DNA from: Proteles cristata cristata
Taxonomy: Eukaryota; Chordata; Mammalia; Carnivora; Hyaenidae
Reading direction: 5' to 3'
Assembly (NCBI GenBank): GCA_017311185.1
Contig: JAESUZ010005462.1
Span: forward strand, 4,526,001-4,590,000
Length of the DNA stretch: 64,000 nt
Shown here: positions 10,957 to 22,651 of the stretch, in pieces
How positions within the stretch are numbered: the stretch's first letter is position 1
How the letters are laid out: each line of letters starts with the position of its first letter
Translations under genes and position numbers: made by a program
The notes under the pieces: model-generated
What the model was told of the DNA's origin: nothing
Database searches by the model: none
What the model saw: the letters and a program-made list of their open reading frames with translations, nothing else

Positions 10957-11987
10957 TAGAAAGCAAATGCACCACAAAGATGAGAGTCTGAGTGGAGGGG
11001 TGCTTGAGCTGAGATAATGAAGGAGTTGTCCTTATCAATAGCAACAAGGTCTGAAGGAGCCATCAAGGGAATAAGTAACTGAGGTTGAGTGAAGAATACT
11101 GTCTTTGAAGAAGAAAATGACAAGGAAGTAAGAGAAGTTATATCCATAGGTATTAAAATCAAGTTTAAGATCAGAATAGCATTGAAGTGAATAAGGAGGC
11201 AGTAGCTGAAAACTTCAAGATATACTCTGGGGTAAATACATGTTTTGTCAAGACAATGCTATACAACTTGGAGAATCCTCTTTTATAAAATGAATATAAA
11301 ATTACAAGTAAACATCATAAAACCCAGAACAAGAAAGAAAACTTACTATTAGTAGGATTAACTGCCTGACACTTCTATTATTTTCCTGAATCTTCTTTAT
11401 TTATATTTTCATATGATAGTTATTTTGTAATATTTTCTATAGAGGGAATTGCAAAATAATTCTGTCTTTTCTCGAACATAGTTGATGGAAACTTGGAAGA
11501 GTTCTTTTTCATTGGTAGTTTGTGTTTTCTTTATAATTGATAGGTTTTTTTTTCTTTCAATTTAATTTCCTTAAAGGTAGTGCCACATCTGAAACATTTT
11601 CCAGTTTTCTATTCAGAGGCTCTTGTTCAGGGGTCTGTGCCCTAAAAGCTGTAGCCCTTGTTGCTCACTTAGGAAGGATCCCATCAGCCACATAACATTG
11701 ATTTTATTCTCCTAAGGTATGGATGTTCAAGATGTCTGCAAGAACAGATTGTCTCCATGTGCAGGTGGTGAGGACCTCCTCCAGGATCTATAGAGAGACC
11801 CCTGGGGAGGGGGGGAAGGCAGCACTCCAGGCCTTCAACACCAGACTGTCACAGTGGTTTGCCCTGGAGGAGCTAGCCTTAGAAGGAACATGAGGAAACT
11901 TGAAACCTAAACTTTATTGGCATCATAGTAAATCCATTTCTGATTTCAGAGTTGGAGAGAGAAGAAAAACAGAGTCAGAAAAGAGGA
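10957..11987. other. Unassigned intergenic stretch
   Basis: No ORF, repeat family or structured RNA recognised. A G8 run sits near 11807-11816. Sequence complexity is ordinary. Confidence 0.5.
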
Positions 11988-12200
11988 TGTACAGGGTGGC
12001 TGAGTGGATCAGTTGGTTAAGCGTCCAACTCTGGACTTTGGCTCAGTTCATGCTCTCATGGTTCATGAGTATAAGTCCTGTGTTGGACTGTTCTGCACTG
12101 GCAGTGCAGAGCCTGCTTGGGATTCTCTCTCTGGCCTTCCCCTGCTCATGCTTTCCTCTCTTTCTCTCAAAATAAATAAATAAACTTTAAAATATAAAAA
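11988..12200 (+). mobile_element. CAN-SINE, older copy
   Basis: Diverged SINE head (ACAGGGTGGCTGAGTGG) and CT-rich body, flanked by AGAAAAGAGGA (11977-11987 and 12201-12211). Confidence 0.85.
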
Positions 12201-12211
12201 AGAAAAGAGGA

Positions 12212-13189
12212 AAAACAAAGGAACAGGAGCAGTGACTCCAGAGGCCTGTGCTTCCAGTGGAGATAATGAGGATGCGATGAAGAGCCTGGTGGTCTGAGGC
12301 AGACATCAGTGATAGCATTTGGCTATGGGAGATAGGAGTGACAGAAGCAGTGAGTGGTGACAACCCAGAGTCCTGGCCACTTCTTCATCCCACGGTGGTG
12401 ATACAGGGGCCAGAAAAGTGGTCTTAGCTGTAGGTCATTAGGGCTCTGTTCTAAATTCTGAAATGCTGATCCCTATGGCTCCACCTTGAATCTTGAGAAG
12501 TGAGGTATGGAGGCCAAGGAGGAGGAAGATCTTACCCGGTGGCACAGCTTTTGATCCTTTTTGAGAAAGCTGAAGACAAACAAGCAACCTGGAATGCAAC
12601 ATGGGCATGAGGTTAGTTTGGCAGATCAGGTTTCCTCTAGTCCAGAAATTTATGACATCAGAGCCATTAGCAACCTCCAGAGCATTCTCAGGAGAGACTT
12701 GGTTTGGTTCTCTAGGGTTCAGAATCTTCAGGCTAAAATCAGAGCAACAAAGTGTAGGAAGTAACAGAGAATCCAAAACTTCCAGCTGGCTGGGAGTGAA
12801 GGAGATTGGGCAGCATCTCATATTCCTCCTGGTGTTGCTCTGCCTTTTGCATTCAAACTCCATCCAAGAATATCTGATGGCATTAACCAGGTAACATTTA
12901 CTAGAGCTAAACTGAAACCAAGAGGTGAAGATTAGAGCAACCTCCTTTTTAGCTGACTGTAAGGAAGAACATTCACAGAGCTAACATAGAATGGGCTCCA
13001 CGGCAAGGCAGTATGTTTTCACACTGAAAATATTTTCACAAAGGCTGTAGGATTTCTGACAAGAAATGATGTAGAGAGGAATTACTCATAATATAGGGAG
13101 GTTGGAGAGGATAAGTTCTAAGTTTCCTTTTTACTAATAATTTTAGAATTCTTTCAGGCTTCTATGAACTTCTATTACCTTTAATCTCT
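12212..13189. other. Unassigned stretch with a 141-codon antisense ORF
   Basis: The largest ORF is antisense, 12863 to 12438, with no domain, signal peptide or membrane segment that I recognise. Two shorter ORFs overlap it on the other strand, so a chance ORF in low-stop-density DNA is likely. The rest shows nothing recognisable. Confidence 0.4.
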
Positions 13190-13312
13190 TATTTAACATC
13201 ATTTCATATTAAGTTAGTATTATTTCTCTCCACCTACATTATAAGCTTCTTGACAATAAGTGCCATATTTCATTTTCTCTCTGTATCCTCAGAATCTTGA
13301 ACACAAAGATGA
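13190..13312 (+). repeat. L2-like 3' fragment
   Basis: ATTATAAGCTTCTTGACAA...CTCTGTATCCTCAGAATCTTG resembles the conserved L2 3' end ('agactgtaagctcctt... tgtatccccagca'). Short and diverged. Confidence 0.45.
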
Positions 13313-13319
13313 AGTAAGT

Positions 13320-13537
13320 TTTTTTTTTTACATTTTCAAAGTTTTTATTAATTTATTTGAAAGAGAGAGAGAGAAACGATCAGGGGAGGGACAGAGAGAA
13401 TGGGTGGGGGGACAGGGGATTCAAAGCGGGCTCTGTGCTGACAGCAGAGAGCCTGATGTAGGGCTCCCATTCACAAACCATTAAATCAAAACCTAAGTTG
13501 ATATCAAGAGTTGGATTCTCAACCGACGGAGCTTACT
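13320..13537 (-). mobile_element. CAN-SINE, old antisense copy
   Basis: Poly-T/A-rich tail at left, GAGAGAGAGAGAAACGATCAGGGG tract, GGGCTCTGTGCTGACAGC-like core and a degraded head with CTCAACCGAC. Confidence 0.75.
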
Positions 13538-13544
13538 GAGATGA

Positions 13545-14435
13545 CTCAAGCAATCTGGGCTGACCCTGACCAATGTTCAGCACCGGTGATTCTTTCAGAG
13601 CTGACTTGTGTCTCTATAATGCTATTTCACTTACAAGGTCAAGTCTGTGAAAATGGTTGATATAGACAGATAGAGCTAAATAATAGATAAAATTCTGAGT
13701 CCTTGGGAATTTGTTTGACCTTTGTTTACTGTTATGTTCAAAAATAACATGTCTATTCTGATCTTTTCCCTCCCATTCAAAAATCCCCACTGGTACCTCA
13801 CTATAGACTGAGGATACCAGCCCTAACATACATCTAAAATATATAGTATTGAACAGCAAGCAATGAAACTAATATGGAAGGCAGGAAAGGTAGAGCTTCA
13901 TGTTACCCAGCAGTGAGGTGTTTGGGAAAGATATTGCCAGAGGGGACAGCCCAATGCCTACACCTCGTAACTGGAGGGGGAATGTCGGAACACTGATGGT
14001 GAGTGATGCATTGGGTCCAACCATCAAGTTGTTTCAAGAAATAGTCTCAGGAATGATTCATCCAGTGTGCAATAAGCAGATATAAAATTGAATTCAAAAA
14101 GTCCAGAAATTCAGAATCTTAAAGTATTGTAAAAACCAAAAACTTCTAAATTCCAAGCATTAACAGATGGAACTAAAAGAGATTTTGAGACCAAAGGTGA
14201 ATAAAGCCTTTAAATTTGGTTAAATGACTAAGGGCAAAGAACAAATGGGAGATATGGCCTCCGCAGTTATTCCAGTGAACCCTAGGGATGAAACAAGGAG
14301 AGAGAGAGAGCAAGAGCCAGACTGAGAAGGAGAAGCAAGAAAGAAAAGAAACAACTTTGAGAATAATTTTTAAAATATCTTTTGAGTGTGATTAATGCCA
14401 TATGGAAATGACTGGAAGCATATAAGACAGTAACC
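13545..14435. other. Unassigned intergenic stretch
   Basis: No coding or repeat signature recognised. A 61-codon ORF (13900-14085) and an 81-codon antisense ORF (13614-13859) have no recognisable motif. Confidence 0.45.
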
Positions 14436-14788
14436 TACTAAGTTTTTAACAGCTTTATGAAGATATAACTCACATACTACAAAAATTGTCCATTTAGTAT
14501 ATATAATTCAATGGCTTTTAGTACATTCAGAGTATTATGCAGTCATCACCATAATCAATTTTGGACACTTGACTCACCACAGAAAGGAACCTCATACCCA
14601 TGGGATTTTCCCCTTCCATCCCTTCACCAACCCTCTTCTAGGTAGCCACAGATCTATTTAATGTCTCTATAGATTTGTCTATTCTGGAAATTTCATATGC
14701 ATGAAATCATACAGTATGTCTTTTGTGTCTGGCTTCATTCATCTAACATAATGTTTTCAAGATTTATCCATGCTGCAAAGTTCCTTCT

Positions 14789-15714
14789 CTTTTTTTCTTT
14801 TTATAATAGTTTATTGTCAAGTTGGTTTCCATATAACACTCAGTGCTCATCCTCACAAGTGTCCTCCTCCATGCCCATCACCCCTCTTTCCCTCTCCTTC
14901 ACCCCCACAAACCATCAGTTTGTTCTCAGCATTCAAGAGTCTTTCATGGTTTGCCTGTCTTCCTCTCCCCAACTATTTTTTCCCCTCTTCTCCCCCAGAA
15001 GGATTCTGGGAGAGATTAAGGATCCCCCTTAATCCAGAAGGATTAAGTTCCTTCTAATCCACCTATACACGCAAACATATGGTATCTGTCCTTCTCTGCC
15101 TGACTTATTTCGCTCAGCATAACTCCCTTAAGTTCCATCCATGTTGCTGCACATGGCCAGATTTCATTCTCTCTCATTGCCATGTAGTATTCCATTGTAT
15201 AGATAAACCACATCTTCTTGATCCATTTGTCAGTTGATGGACACTTAGGCTCTTTCCATGTTTTGGCTATTGTTGAGAGTGCGGCTATGAACATTGGGGT
15301 ACATGTGCACCTATGCATCAGCACTCCTGTATCTCTTGGGTAAATTCCTAGCAGTGCTATTGCTGGGTCATAGGGGAGTTCTGTTAATTTTTTGAGGAAC
15401 CTCCACACTGTTTTCCAGAGGGTCTACACCAGTTTACATTCCCACCAATGTAGGTGGTCCCCATTTCTCCACATCCTCACCAGCATCTAGAGTATCCTGA
15501 TTTGTTCATTTTAGCCACTCTGGCATGAGGTGTTATCTCAGTGTGGTTTTGATTTGTATTTCCCTGATGATGAGGGACGCTGAGCATTGTTTCATGTGTC
15601 TGTTCAGGCCAGTTGGATGTCCTCCTTGGAGAAGTGTCTGTTCATATCTTCTGCCCATTTCTTCACTGAATTGTTTGTTTTTCGAGTGTGGAGTTTGGTG
15701 AGTTCCTTATAGAT
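14789..15714 (-). mobile_element. L1 3' fragment, antisense (first of three)
   Basis: A 5'-truncated L1 with its poly-T end at left and the perfect 15-bp duplication TGCAAAGTTCCTTCT at 14774-14788 and 15715-15729. It holds the 3' UTR and the ORF2 C-terminal end. An open antisense stretch of 121 codons (15408 to 15043) ends with the SQAEKDRYHMFACIGGLEGT terminus. Frameshifts lie upstream of it. Confidence 0.93.
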
Positions 15715-16084
15715 TGCAAAGTTCCTTCTTATGGAACATTCCTTTTTCTGGCTTAATAACATTTCATTGCATGGCTATATCACATCATGTTTATACAGTC
15801 ATCATAAAGAATTTGAGTTTTTCCTACTTTTTTCCAATTGTGTATAATTCTGCTATGAAGTTTCATGTACAAGTTTTTGTGTGTACATATATTTTCAATT
15901 TTGTTGAGTATTTCACTAGAATTGGAATTGCTGGGTCCTATGGTAACTCTATATCTAACTTTAAATAATTGAAAGACTGGTTTCAAAAGTGGCCGCACCA
16001 AAATTTTGCAATCTCACCAGTAATGTATAAGAGTTCCAATGTCTCTGCATCTCCAGCAACACTTGCTATGTATCCATCTTTTTA

Positions 16085-16260
16085 AATTATTTATTTATTT
16101 ATTTATTTGGAAGGTGCGGGGAAGGGCAGAGAGAGAGACAGAGAATCCCAGGCAAGCTCTGTGCTGGGAGGATGGGGCTCCATCTTATGAACCATGAGAT
16201 CATGACCTGAATCAAAATCAAGAGTCGGTTGCTTAAATAACTGAGCCACCAGGTGCCTCA
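16085..16260 (-). mobile_element. CAN-SINE, old antisense copy
   Basis: An (ATTT)n tail at left, CATGAGATCATGACCTGA, and the head complement CTGAGCCACCAGGTGCC. It follows a copy of TCCATCTTTTTA at 16073-16084. Confidence 0.8.
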
Positions 16261-16271
16261 CCCATATTCTT

Positions 16272-16476
16272 GTATAAGTTTTTTATTTTATTTTATTTTA
16301 TTTTAATTTTATTTTATTTTATGAGAGAGAGAAAGCAAACAGTAGAGGGAGGGAGAGAGAGAGAGAATCCAAGCATGGAGCCCAGTGCAGGGCTCAATCC
16401 CACAACCCTGGGATCATGACCTGAGCCAAAATCAAAAGTCAGATGCTTAGCCAACTGAGCCACCCAGGTGTCTCGG
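16272..16476 (-). mobile_element. CAN-SINE, antisense, next to the previous one
   Basis: A (TTTTA)n tail, GAGAGAGAAAGCAAACAG, GATCATGACCTGAGCC and CTGAGCCACCCAGGTG. It ends before a second TCCATCTTTTTA at 16477-16488. Confidence 0.85.
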
Positions 16477-16539
16477 TCCATCTTTTTATTTTTATTTATT
16501 TTAAATTATGTTAAAAAAAACTAAAAAAAAATAATGTTC

Positions 16540-16920
16540 AGCATATTTCATTTTATTTTTTTACAAATAGTTTGTCAAGTTGGTTTCCATATAACACCCA
16601 GTGCTCCTCCCCCCACACCCATTTTTCCTCAGTTCTCAGCATTCAAGAGTCTCTCGTGGTTTGCCCTTCTTCCTCTCCCCCACTATTACCCCCCTTCTTC
16701 CCCCCCCACTGTCCTCCATCAAGTTCCTCCTAATCCTTCTATATGTGCAAACATATGATATTTGTCCTTCCCTGCCTGACTTATTTCGCTCACCATAACA
16801 CCCTCAATGTCCATCCATGTTGCGACACATGGCCAGATTTCATTCTTTCTCATTGCCATGTAGTGTTCCATTGTGTAACTATACCACATCTTCTTGATCC
16901 ATTCGTCCGTTGATGGTCCA
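16540..16920 (-). mobile_element. L1 3' fragment, antisense (second of three)
   Basis: Short 5'-truncated L1 tail. ACAAATAGTTTGTCAAG is the reversed 3' end, followed by the C-rich complement of the 3' UTR and the final ~55 codons of ORF2. It lies between TCCATCTTTTTA copies at 16477-16488 and 16921-16932, consistent with a 12-bp duplication. The exact left edge in the T/A-rich stretch 16489-16539 is unclear. Confidence 0.85.
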
Positions 16921-17059
16921 TCCATCTTTTTAATTATAGTGTATGTGCAATAGTATCTTACTGTGGTTTTGGTTTGCATTTGCCTAATGATTATGTTGGG
17001 TATCTTTTCAGATATGCTTTCCTTGAAAAAAAATGTCTATTCAAATCCTTAGGAGTGGG

Positions 17060-17102
<43 letters not shown>
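17060..17102 (+). repeat. (TA)n microsatellite at L1 tail
   Basis: About 21 uninterrupted TA units lie between the target duplication GGAGTGGGTTATAT and the poly-T end of the next antisense L1. It appears to have grown from the duplication's terminal TATAT. Confidence 0.9.
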
Positions 17103-17117
<15 letters not shown>

Positions 17118-18007
17118 ACAAATAGTTTATTGTCAAATTAGTTTCCACATAACACCCAGTGCTCATCCCCACAAGTGTCCTCCTCCATGCTCACCCCTCC
17201 TCCCCCCCACATCCATCAGTCCTCAGTTTTTGTCAGCATTCAAGAGTCTCTCCTGGTTTGCCTCTCCTCCTTTCCCCCACCATTTCCGCCCTTCTTCTCC
17301 CCCTTGGTCCTCTGTTAAGTTCCTCCTAATCCTCCTATACGTGCACACATAAGATATTTGTCTTTCTCTGCCTGACTTATTTCGCTCAGCATAACACCCT
17401 CAAGGTCCATCCATGTTGCTACACATGGCCAGATTTCATTGTTTCTCATTGCCATGTAGTATTCCATGGTATAGATAAACCACATCTTCTTGATCCATTC
17501 ATCTGTTGATGGACACTTAGGCTCTTTCCATGTTTTAGCTATTGTGGAGAGTGCTGCTATGAACATTGGGGTACATGTGCTCCTATGCCTCAGCATTTCT
17601 GTATCCCTTGGGTAAATTCCTAGCAGTGCTATTGCTGGGTCATAGGGGAGTTCTATTGTTAGTTTCCTGAGGAACCTCCACACTGTTTTCCAGAGGGGCT
17701 GTACCAGTTTACATTCCCACCAACAGTGTAGGAGGGTGCCCGTTTCTCCACATCCTCGCCAGCATCTAGAGTTCTCTGATTTGCTCATTTTAGCCACTCT
17801 GACTGGCGTGAGGTGGTATCTCAGTGTGGTTTTGATTTGTATTTCCCTGATGAGGAGGATGCTGAGCATCGTTTCATGTGTCTGTTGGCCATCTGGATGT
17901 CCTCTTTGGAGAAGTGTCTGTTCATCTCTTCTGCCCATCTCTTCACTGGGTTGTTTGTTTTTCGGGCGTGTAGTTTGGTGAGTTCCTTGTAGATTCTGGA
18001 TATCAAC
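17103..18007 (-). mobile_element. L1 3' fragment, antisense (third of three)
   Basis: 5'-truncated L1 flanked by the 14-bp duplication GGAGTGGGTTATAT (17052-17065 and 18008-18021). It has a poly-T end, 3' UTR and ORF2 C-terminal part. It is the best preserved of the three tails. Confidence 0.95.
17315..18007 (-). pseudogene. L1 ORF2 C-terminal fragment, mostly open
   Basis: An antisense frame of 207 codons (17938 to 17315) stays open to the natural ORF2 stop. It includes the zinc-like cluster [32 protein letters not shown], and the terminus ending GGLGGT. A frameshift near 17880-17900 joins it to the overlapping upstream frame (18006 to 17821). No endonuclease or RT is present, so it cannot act alone. 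The length of open frame suggests a fairly recent insertion. Confidence 0.88.
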
Positions 18008-18226
18008 GGAGTGGGTTATATTTTTATTGTTGAATTTTAAGAGTTCTTTATATATATTTCATATATGTGATTTACAAATATTTCTTCCATTCTGAGTTGT
18101 CTTTCACTTTCATGATGGTATCCTTTGAGGCACAAAAGTTTTTAACTTTGGTGGTTTAATTTATCTGTTGTTTCTTTTATTGCTAATGCTTTTGATGTCA
18201 TATCTAAGAAGCCAATTGCAGCCTAT

Positions 18227-18945
18227 GATAATATTCCACTCTAAACACCTGTAGCAACTTTTGATAGTCATGGTAGACTAGGAATAACTAGCCCATATAA
18301 TTATTCAGTGTGTTTTTAAAAACTAAAGATATAATACAATATAAAAATTATTCTGAAATGAGTGAAGTACTTAATTTGCAGATAAAAACAGCATACCTTC
18401 ATTCAGAAAACAAAATGGCGATTAGTTATCGAGATATATCCTGGTTAGGTTATTGAATTTCAGTTAAATTGAAAGATTATGAACATTTTATCCTAATATC
18501 TAAGCAGAGAAAAGAAATTCAACTATAAAAAGGAAAATTACTCTTTGGTTCAGAGTTTTCCAACAAATAATGCCAGAAGAGACATATAAGTCTATGAAAT
18601 TCTGTATGAGAAAAATGTGAACATTCATGCAGTCAACTTGTTATTCAAGTTTAAGAGCCTTATCAAAGTTTTTTAAGTAGTCTCTATAATGTCAGTTATG
18701 TTACCAGAAAAACACCCATAAATGTATAAGTTTACAAGTATAATTACTTGTACATAATTCTTTACTACTTATTGATTTCTAATTGTTCTCTATGTTCCCA
18801 GCGAGGACTGTAAATTCCTTGAAGGCAGGAACATTTCTCTCTTGTTTTCATAGAACTAGGCCATAGAACCTTCTTCACACTCTGTTAATTGGTTGTTAAA
18901 TATTTATATGCTTAAAAAAAAAATCTATGACCTGAGACACTTCTG
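18227..18945. other. Low-repeat stretch with a faint L2-like piece
   Basis: At about 18800-18870, GGACTGTAAATTCCTTGAAGGCAGG resembles the L2 3' end. Nothing else recognised. Confidence 0.4.
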
Positions 18946-18949
18946 TACC

Positions 18950-19160
18950 CAGGTTTTTCTCAAACTTTAGTCCACATCTGAAATGACCTGGAGGGTTTAG
19001 TAACACAAATTGGGCACCATTCCCAGATTTCTTGATTCCCACTCCCAGATTTCTTGATTCCACAGATCTTGGGTGAGGCCAGCAAATTTGCATCTCTAAC
19101 AACTCCTAGGTGATGTTGATGTTGCTGGTTGAGGGAGAGAGCACACTTAGAGAGATAGTG
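18950..19160. mobile_element. MER5A-like DNA transposon relic
   Basis: Order matches the non-autonomous hAT element MER5A: TTCTCAAACTTTAG at the start, GACCTGGAGGGTTTAGTAACAC, GATCTTGGGTGAGGCC, AATTTGCATCTCTAACAACT and GTGATGTTGATGTTGCTGGT. A 22-bp internal tandem duplication (19021-19042, 19043-19063) is an addition in this copy. Confidence 0.75.
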
Positions 19161-19167
19161 CTCTAAT

Positions 19168-19322
19168 GCAGCAGTCCCCAACTTTGGGTGCATATTGAAA
19201 TCTGAAATCACCTGGGGAGAACATACTGATGCCTGGGTCTCATCCCCAGACATAATTAGAGAGGGAACTGAGCACTCAAATGATACTAATGTGCATCCAC
19301 AGTTGAAAACTACTACTCCAGT
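19168..19322. mobile_element. Second MER5-like relic
   Basis: CAGTCCCCAACTTTGGGTGC, AATCACCTGGGGAGA and a closing CAGTTGAAAACTACTACTCC look like a diverged MER5 with terminal inverted repeats. It lies directly after the first copy in the same direction. Confidence 0.6.
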
Positions 19323-20863
19323 GGCTTAAGCAGGTCTTCCCTTCTCCTTTAGCATCCTGTGTCTTCATTTGCATCAAGTTTTGAATATATAAAGATATCT
19401 TTACCTGAAAGATAAAGATATCTGTATATATCTTGGCAGTTTTATGTATTATTTTACTTCCCACCATCACTAATATTGATAACTAATAGGTGGTCCAAAG
19501 TACGTTTTTTAATGAAAGAAGAAATAAAAGAAGGAATTGGGACAGATTACAAAAATATAGTATAGTGTCTTAGTGGGAATTCCCTCCCATATCCTTCCAT
19601 AAACCTGAATTTTATGTGTAAGAATCACACTCCCCTGGAAGTACATTCCTACTCCAAATTGCCTTAATCCATGTCATCTAGTCTCGTAGACATCAGAGTT
19701 TTGGCCCAGGATTTGGTAATGCCCCTTACCAAAGTAAGCCCCACAGGAGGAGATAGTTTGGGATGAGGGTCAGAGACCCTGTTCCACTGTCTAGAAAGTA
19801 CTTGAAGACCACATCAGATGTTTTCCCTTAATTTCTTATTATTGCAAACAATGAATCTGCCTATTTCTTGAATAACTAAACATTTTTATGTAAAGTCTGG
19901 CAAATGGAGCTCTCACTTCACTATTCACAGAATTACTCTTGTTAAGTTCAGCAAAGGTCTCCCTGTTGTCAAATATAGTGGTTACTTTTCTGATTCATGT
20001 TACTCAACTTCTCAACAGTTTTGAAACCAATTATCTCTGAAGATGCTTTCATCTCTTAGCTTAGGCCATATTCCACTCTCTATTTTCCTTTTACCTTTAT
20101 GGCTGCTGCTCAAAGTTTCGTTGCTAGTTCTTCCTCTTGCCTCAACCTCCAAATATTGGAAGGTTCCTACATTCTTTTCTGGAGTTGCTCTACATCCTCC
20201 TAGTCCTCACTGGTGAATTCTCCAGAACACTTGAGGGGAAATTGGGTAGAGAAAGGAGGGGAAGAGAAATAGGCAAGTAAATTCTTCCCGTTATGCTATA
20301 TGTATATATAACATACAGTATATAATTCTGTATTACCAACAAGTTTATTCAAAATACATGGAGGCAAGGAAGATTCCTCATTCAGAAACTCCTAAGATTC
20401 AATTGGATGGATTCAATTGGAAATAGGACAACTCAATCACTTCTTGGAACTTCCATTTCATTTGGCCTGCTCTATGGGAGGTCCTCCTCTTTGGTCTTAC
20501 ATGTACTGCTAATTAAAATTCTGACTCGGTTTAGGATCAAAGAACCCTGTCTCATTGCATTCCCACATTCTTTCTTCTTCTTTCAATGTCTTCCAAGATC
20601 TATTTTAAACTGTAAGTGTTGCATACTTTTCAAAGGCCCTTTGACCTGTTCCCATTAAATCAAAAGGGGGAAATAGGTCTCAGCCATTCACCTAACAGCC
20701 AATCAGTATAAGTCTGAGGCCTGAACAAGTTTCTCTGTATCCAATGTTCCTACCAGGAAAGTGGTTATTTTCAAATGCTTCCCGTCCAGTTGCTCTACCG
20801 CTAATCTGAATCCATATTAATGGGTGATTTTGGAATTAAACTCTTTGAGGGTATGAGGAAAAG
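19323..20863. other. Unassigned intergenic stretch
   Basis: No ORF above 83 codons and no repeat signature recognised. Base composition is ordinary for intergenic DNA. Confidence 0.45.
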
Positions 20864-20983
20864 TGTGCAAAGGATGAAAGTCTCAGAGAACTTTTACAAA
20901 CCTTAGGAGACTGATACAGAAGTTTGCAATGAGCTGGAAAGAAGTGGAGAGAACTAATATGGCCCTGGATCTTTTCCAAATCC
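20864..20983. repeat. Copy A of a local ~120-bp direct duplication
   Basis: Shares AGGATGAA-GTC-CAG and ACTTTTACAAACCTTAGGAGA with 21329-21449, in the same orientation and roughly 85% alike by eye. No family recognised. Confidence 0.7.
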
Positions 20984-21328
20984 CACCCCAGTGTGCTTGG
21001 CAGCTCACATGATACCTTGACTTTTCCAAATATTGGAAGAAAAAGCAGCCAAGGTTTTATGCAAGAATGAAAAGGCCTGAAGCACTTCAATTTCCGGGTG
21101 GTTAAACAAAAGAGGACACACACCAAGAAAAGCCACTTTAAGTGCGTGCAGAAGAACTGGACAAAAGGGAATAGGCATTTAATCAGGGGGAAAAAAAATC
21201 AAAGTCTCATTATTTGTGTATAGAAGAATTGCCATGTTTTCGTATATTCCTTCAGCTTCTCCCAGCAATGGAGAAGCAATGTAATGTCAACAGTTTCTCA
21301 AAAATTTAACTACAACTGGGACTTAGAA

Positions 21329-21449
21329 TGTACAAAGGATGAAGGTCCCAGGGAACTTTTACAAACCTTAGGAGATGGATACAAGAAGTTGGCAATAAGC
21401 TGGAAAAAAGATGAGAGAAGAAGTATGGTGCTGGATCACTTCCAAGTGA
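21329..21449. repeat. Copy B of the local ~120-bp direct duplication
   Basis: Lies 465 bp after copy A. A 103-codon ORF (21284-21595) passes through it, but copy A has stops in the same frame, so coding is not supported. Confidence 0.7.
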
Positions 21450-22637
21450 CATTAATCGTGAAGCACAACTATCACACAAGTAAAGCTATTCTTATTACAA
21501 ATATGGCACCTACTTCCTGGATGTTACAGTTGTTAATGCTAGAGGGATCATTTCACAGTACACTTCACAGTACATTTGAAACCCAGAGACACTAATTGAT
21601 TTCTCCACAGACACACACTCTCCAGGTAACAGTGACCTGGAGCACAGCTTGCCTACCAGGGCAAATCTTCTGTTAGTAGTTACCATAAAACTTCACATCT
21701 AAAAAGTACAGAGTGGGAAGGCACGAAAAGAGGTTACAAATTGATTCCAGACTCCTCTTCTTTTAGGCATTATGAAAACAGTTACTTAACACATTGAAAA
21801 ATTCCTACCAGGATGTGCCTCTTCCAATCACTGTTCCTTTCCCCTGGTCTCCTGAGTAACAAGCTGAAGGAATACTCAGCAATGGAGCACTTGGAATTCC
21901 TTGGGTTTTACTTGTACCATGGAAGATCATCTAAAGGGATGGTAATAAGCATAAAGAAGTATAACTTTAAAGCATTGCAGTGGCCAACATCCTCTTTCAT
22001 GTTCTTAGAAACCTAAAAACCCTTTACTTGGGGACAGTTTATTAGGCTATTGGATATAACTAACCTCAGGAAATCTTAAATTGATCACTTTTAGTAATAT
22101 CTGATGAATCATGCTCTACAAAGAGAGGTACCAGAACATTGGAGACAAACAAGTGGGCTAATTTTATATAAGAAAGAACACGAAGATGAATTTAGGGTTC
22201 TAACCTGATATATTTGATTCAGATACCTGAAAAGATATTAAAGAATAGTCAATTTATTGACAACTTGATTATACTTAAAAAAGAACTGAAGAAAGCATCC
22301 AACCAAATAACTTTATTTAATTTTTGATGGAGTCACTATACATGTATATCAGAAGAATATCAGCAGTGTGATTCCTGCAAAGTGTTTGACTTGATGGAGA
22401 AGTGAGGGCTGAATAAAGTGTTAATAGACGTGTTTGTATTTGATGTAATGACAGTGAGGTTGACACCAAAGACTGTTGACATATCAATTGATGTTAGCCT
22501 GGAGGGAAGTCTCATAAAACCAAGCTGGTAGGAATAACTAACATGCTAGGTGACAGAATCTACATCCAAAATGATTTCCAGGCCTAGAATAAAGAGCTAA
22601 AAACAAATAGATAAAATGTATTCAAAATAAAAGTCAA
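21450..22637. other. Unassigned intergenic stretch
   Basis: Nothing recognised. Small ORFs such as 21813-22016 have no motif and no neighbour support. Confidence 0.45.
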
Positions 22638-22651
22638 AAAATGAGAAATTA

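Larger units (their letters stand above)
14436..18226 (-). mobile_element. Ancient L1M, antisense, split by five later insertions
   Basis: Pieces at 14436-14788, 15730-16084, 16921-17059 and 18008-18226 line up as one old antisense L1 ORF2 C-terminal region. They contain the complement-strand landmarks TCCATGCTGCAAAG, GGAATTGCTGGGTCCTATGG, GTGGTTTTGGTTTGCATTTGCC and TCATATCTAAGAAGCCAATTGC in the expected order. The gaps are three younger L1 tails and two SINEs. No open frame remains. Confidence 0.8.

Noticed and set aside
14697..15057. Two overlapping Pro/Ser-rich ORFs (111 and 95 codons)
   Set aside because: They read the complement of an L1 3' UTR in the wrong orientation.
21284..21595. 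103-codon ORF as a possible exon
   Set aside because: No splice-site context or motif, and the duplicated copy at 20864 has stops in the same frame.
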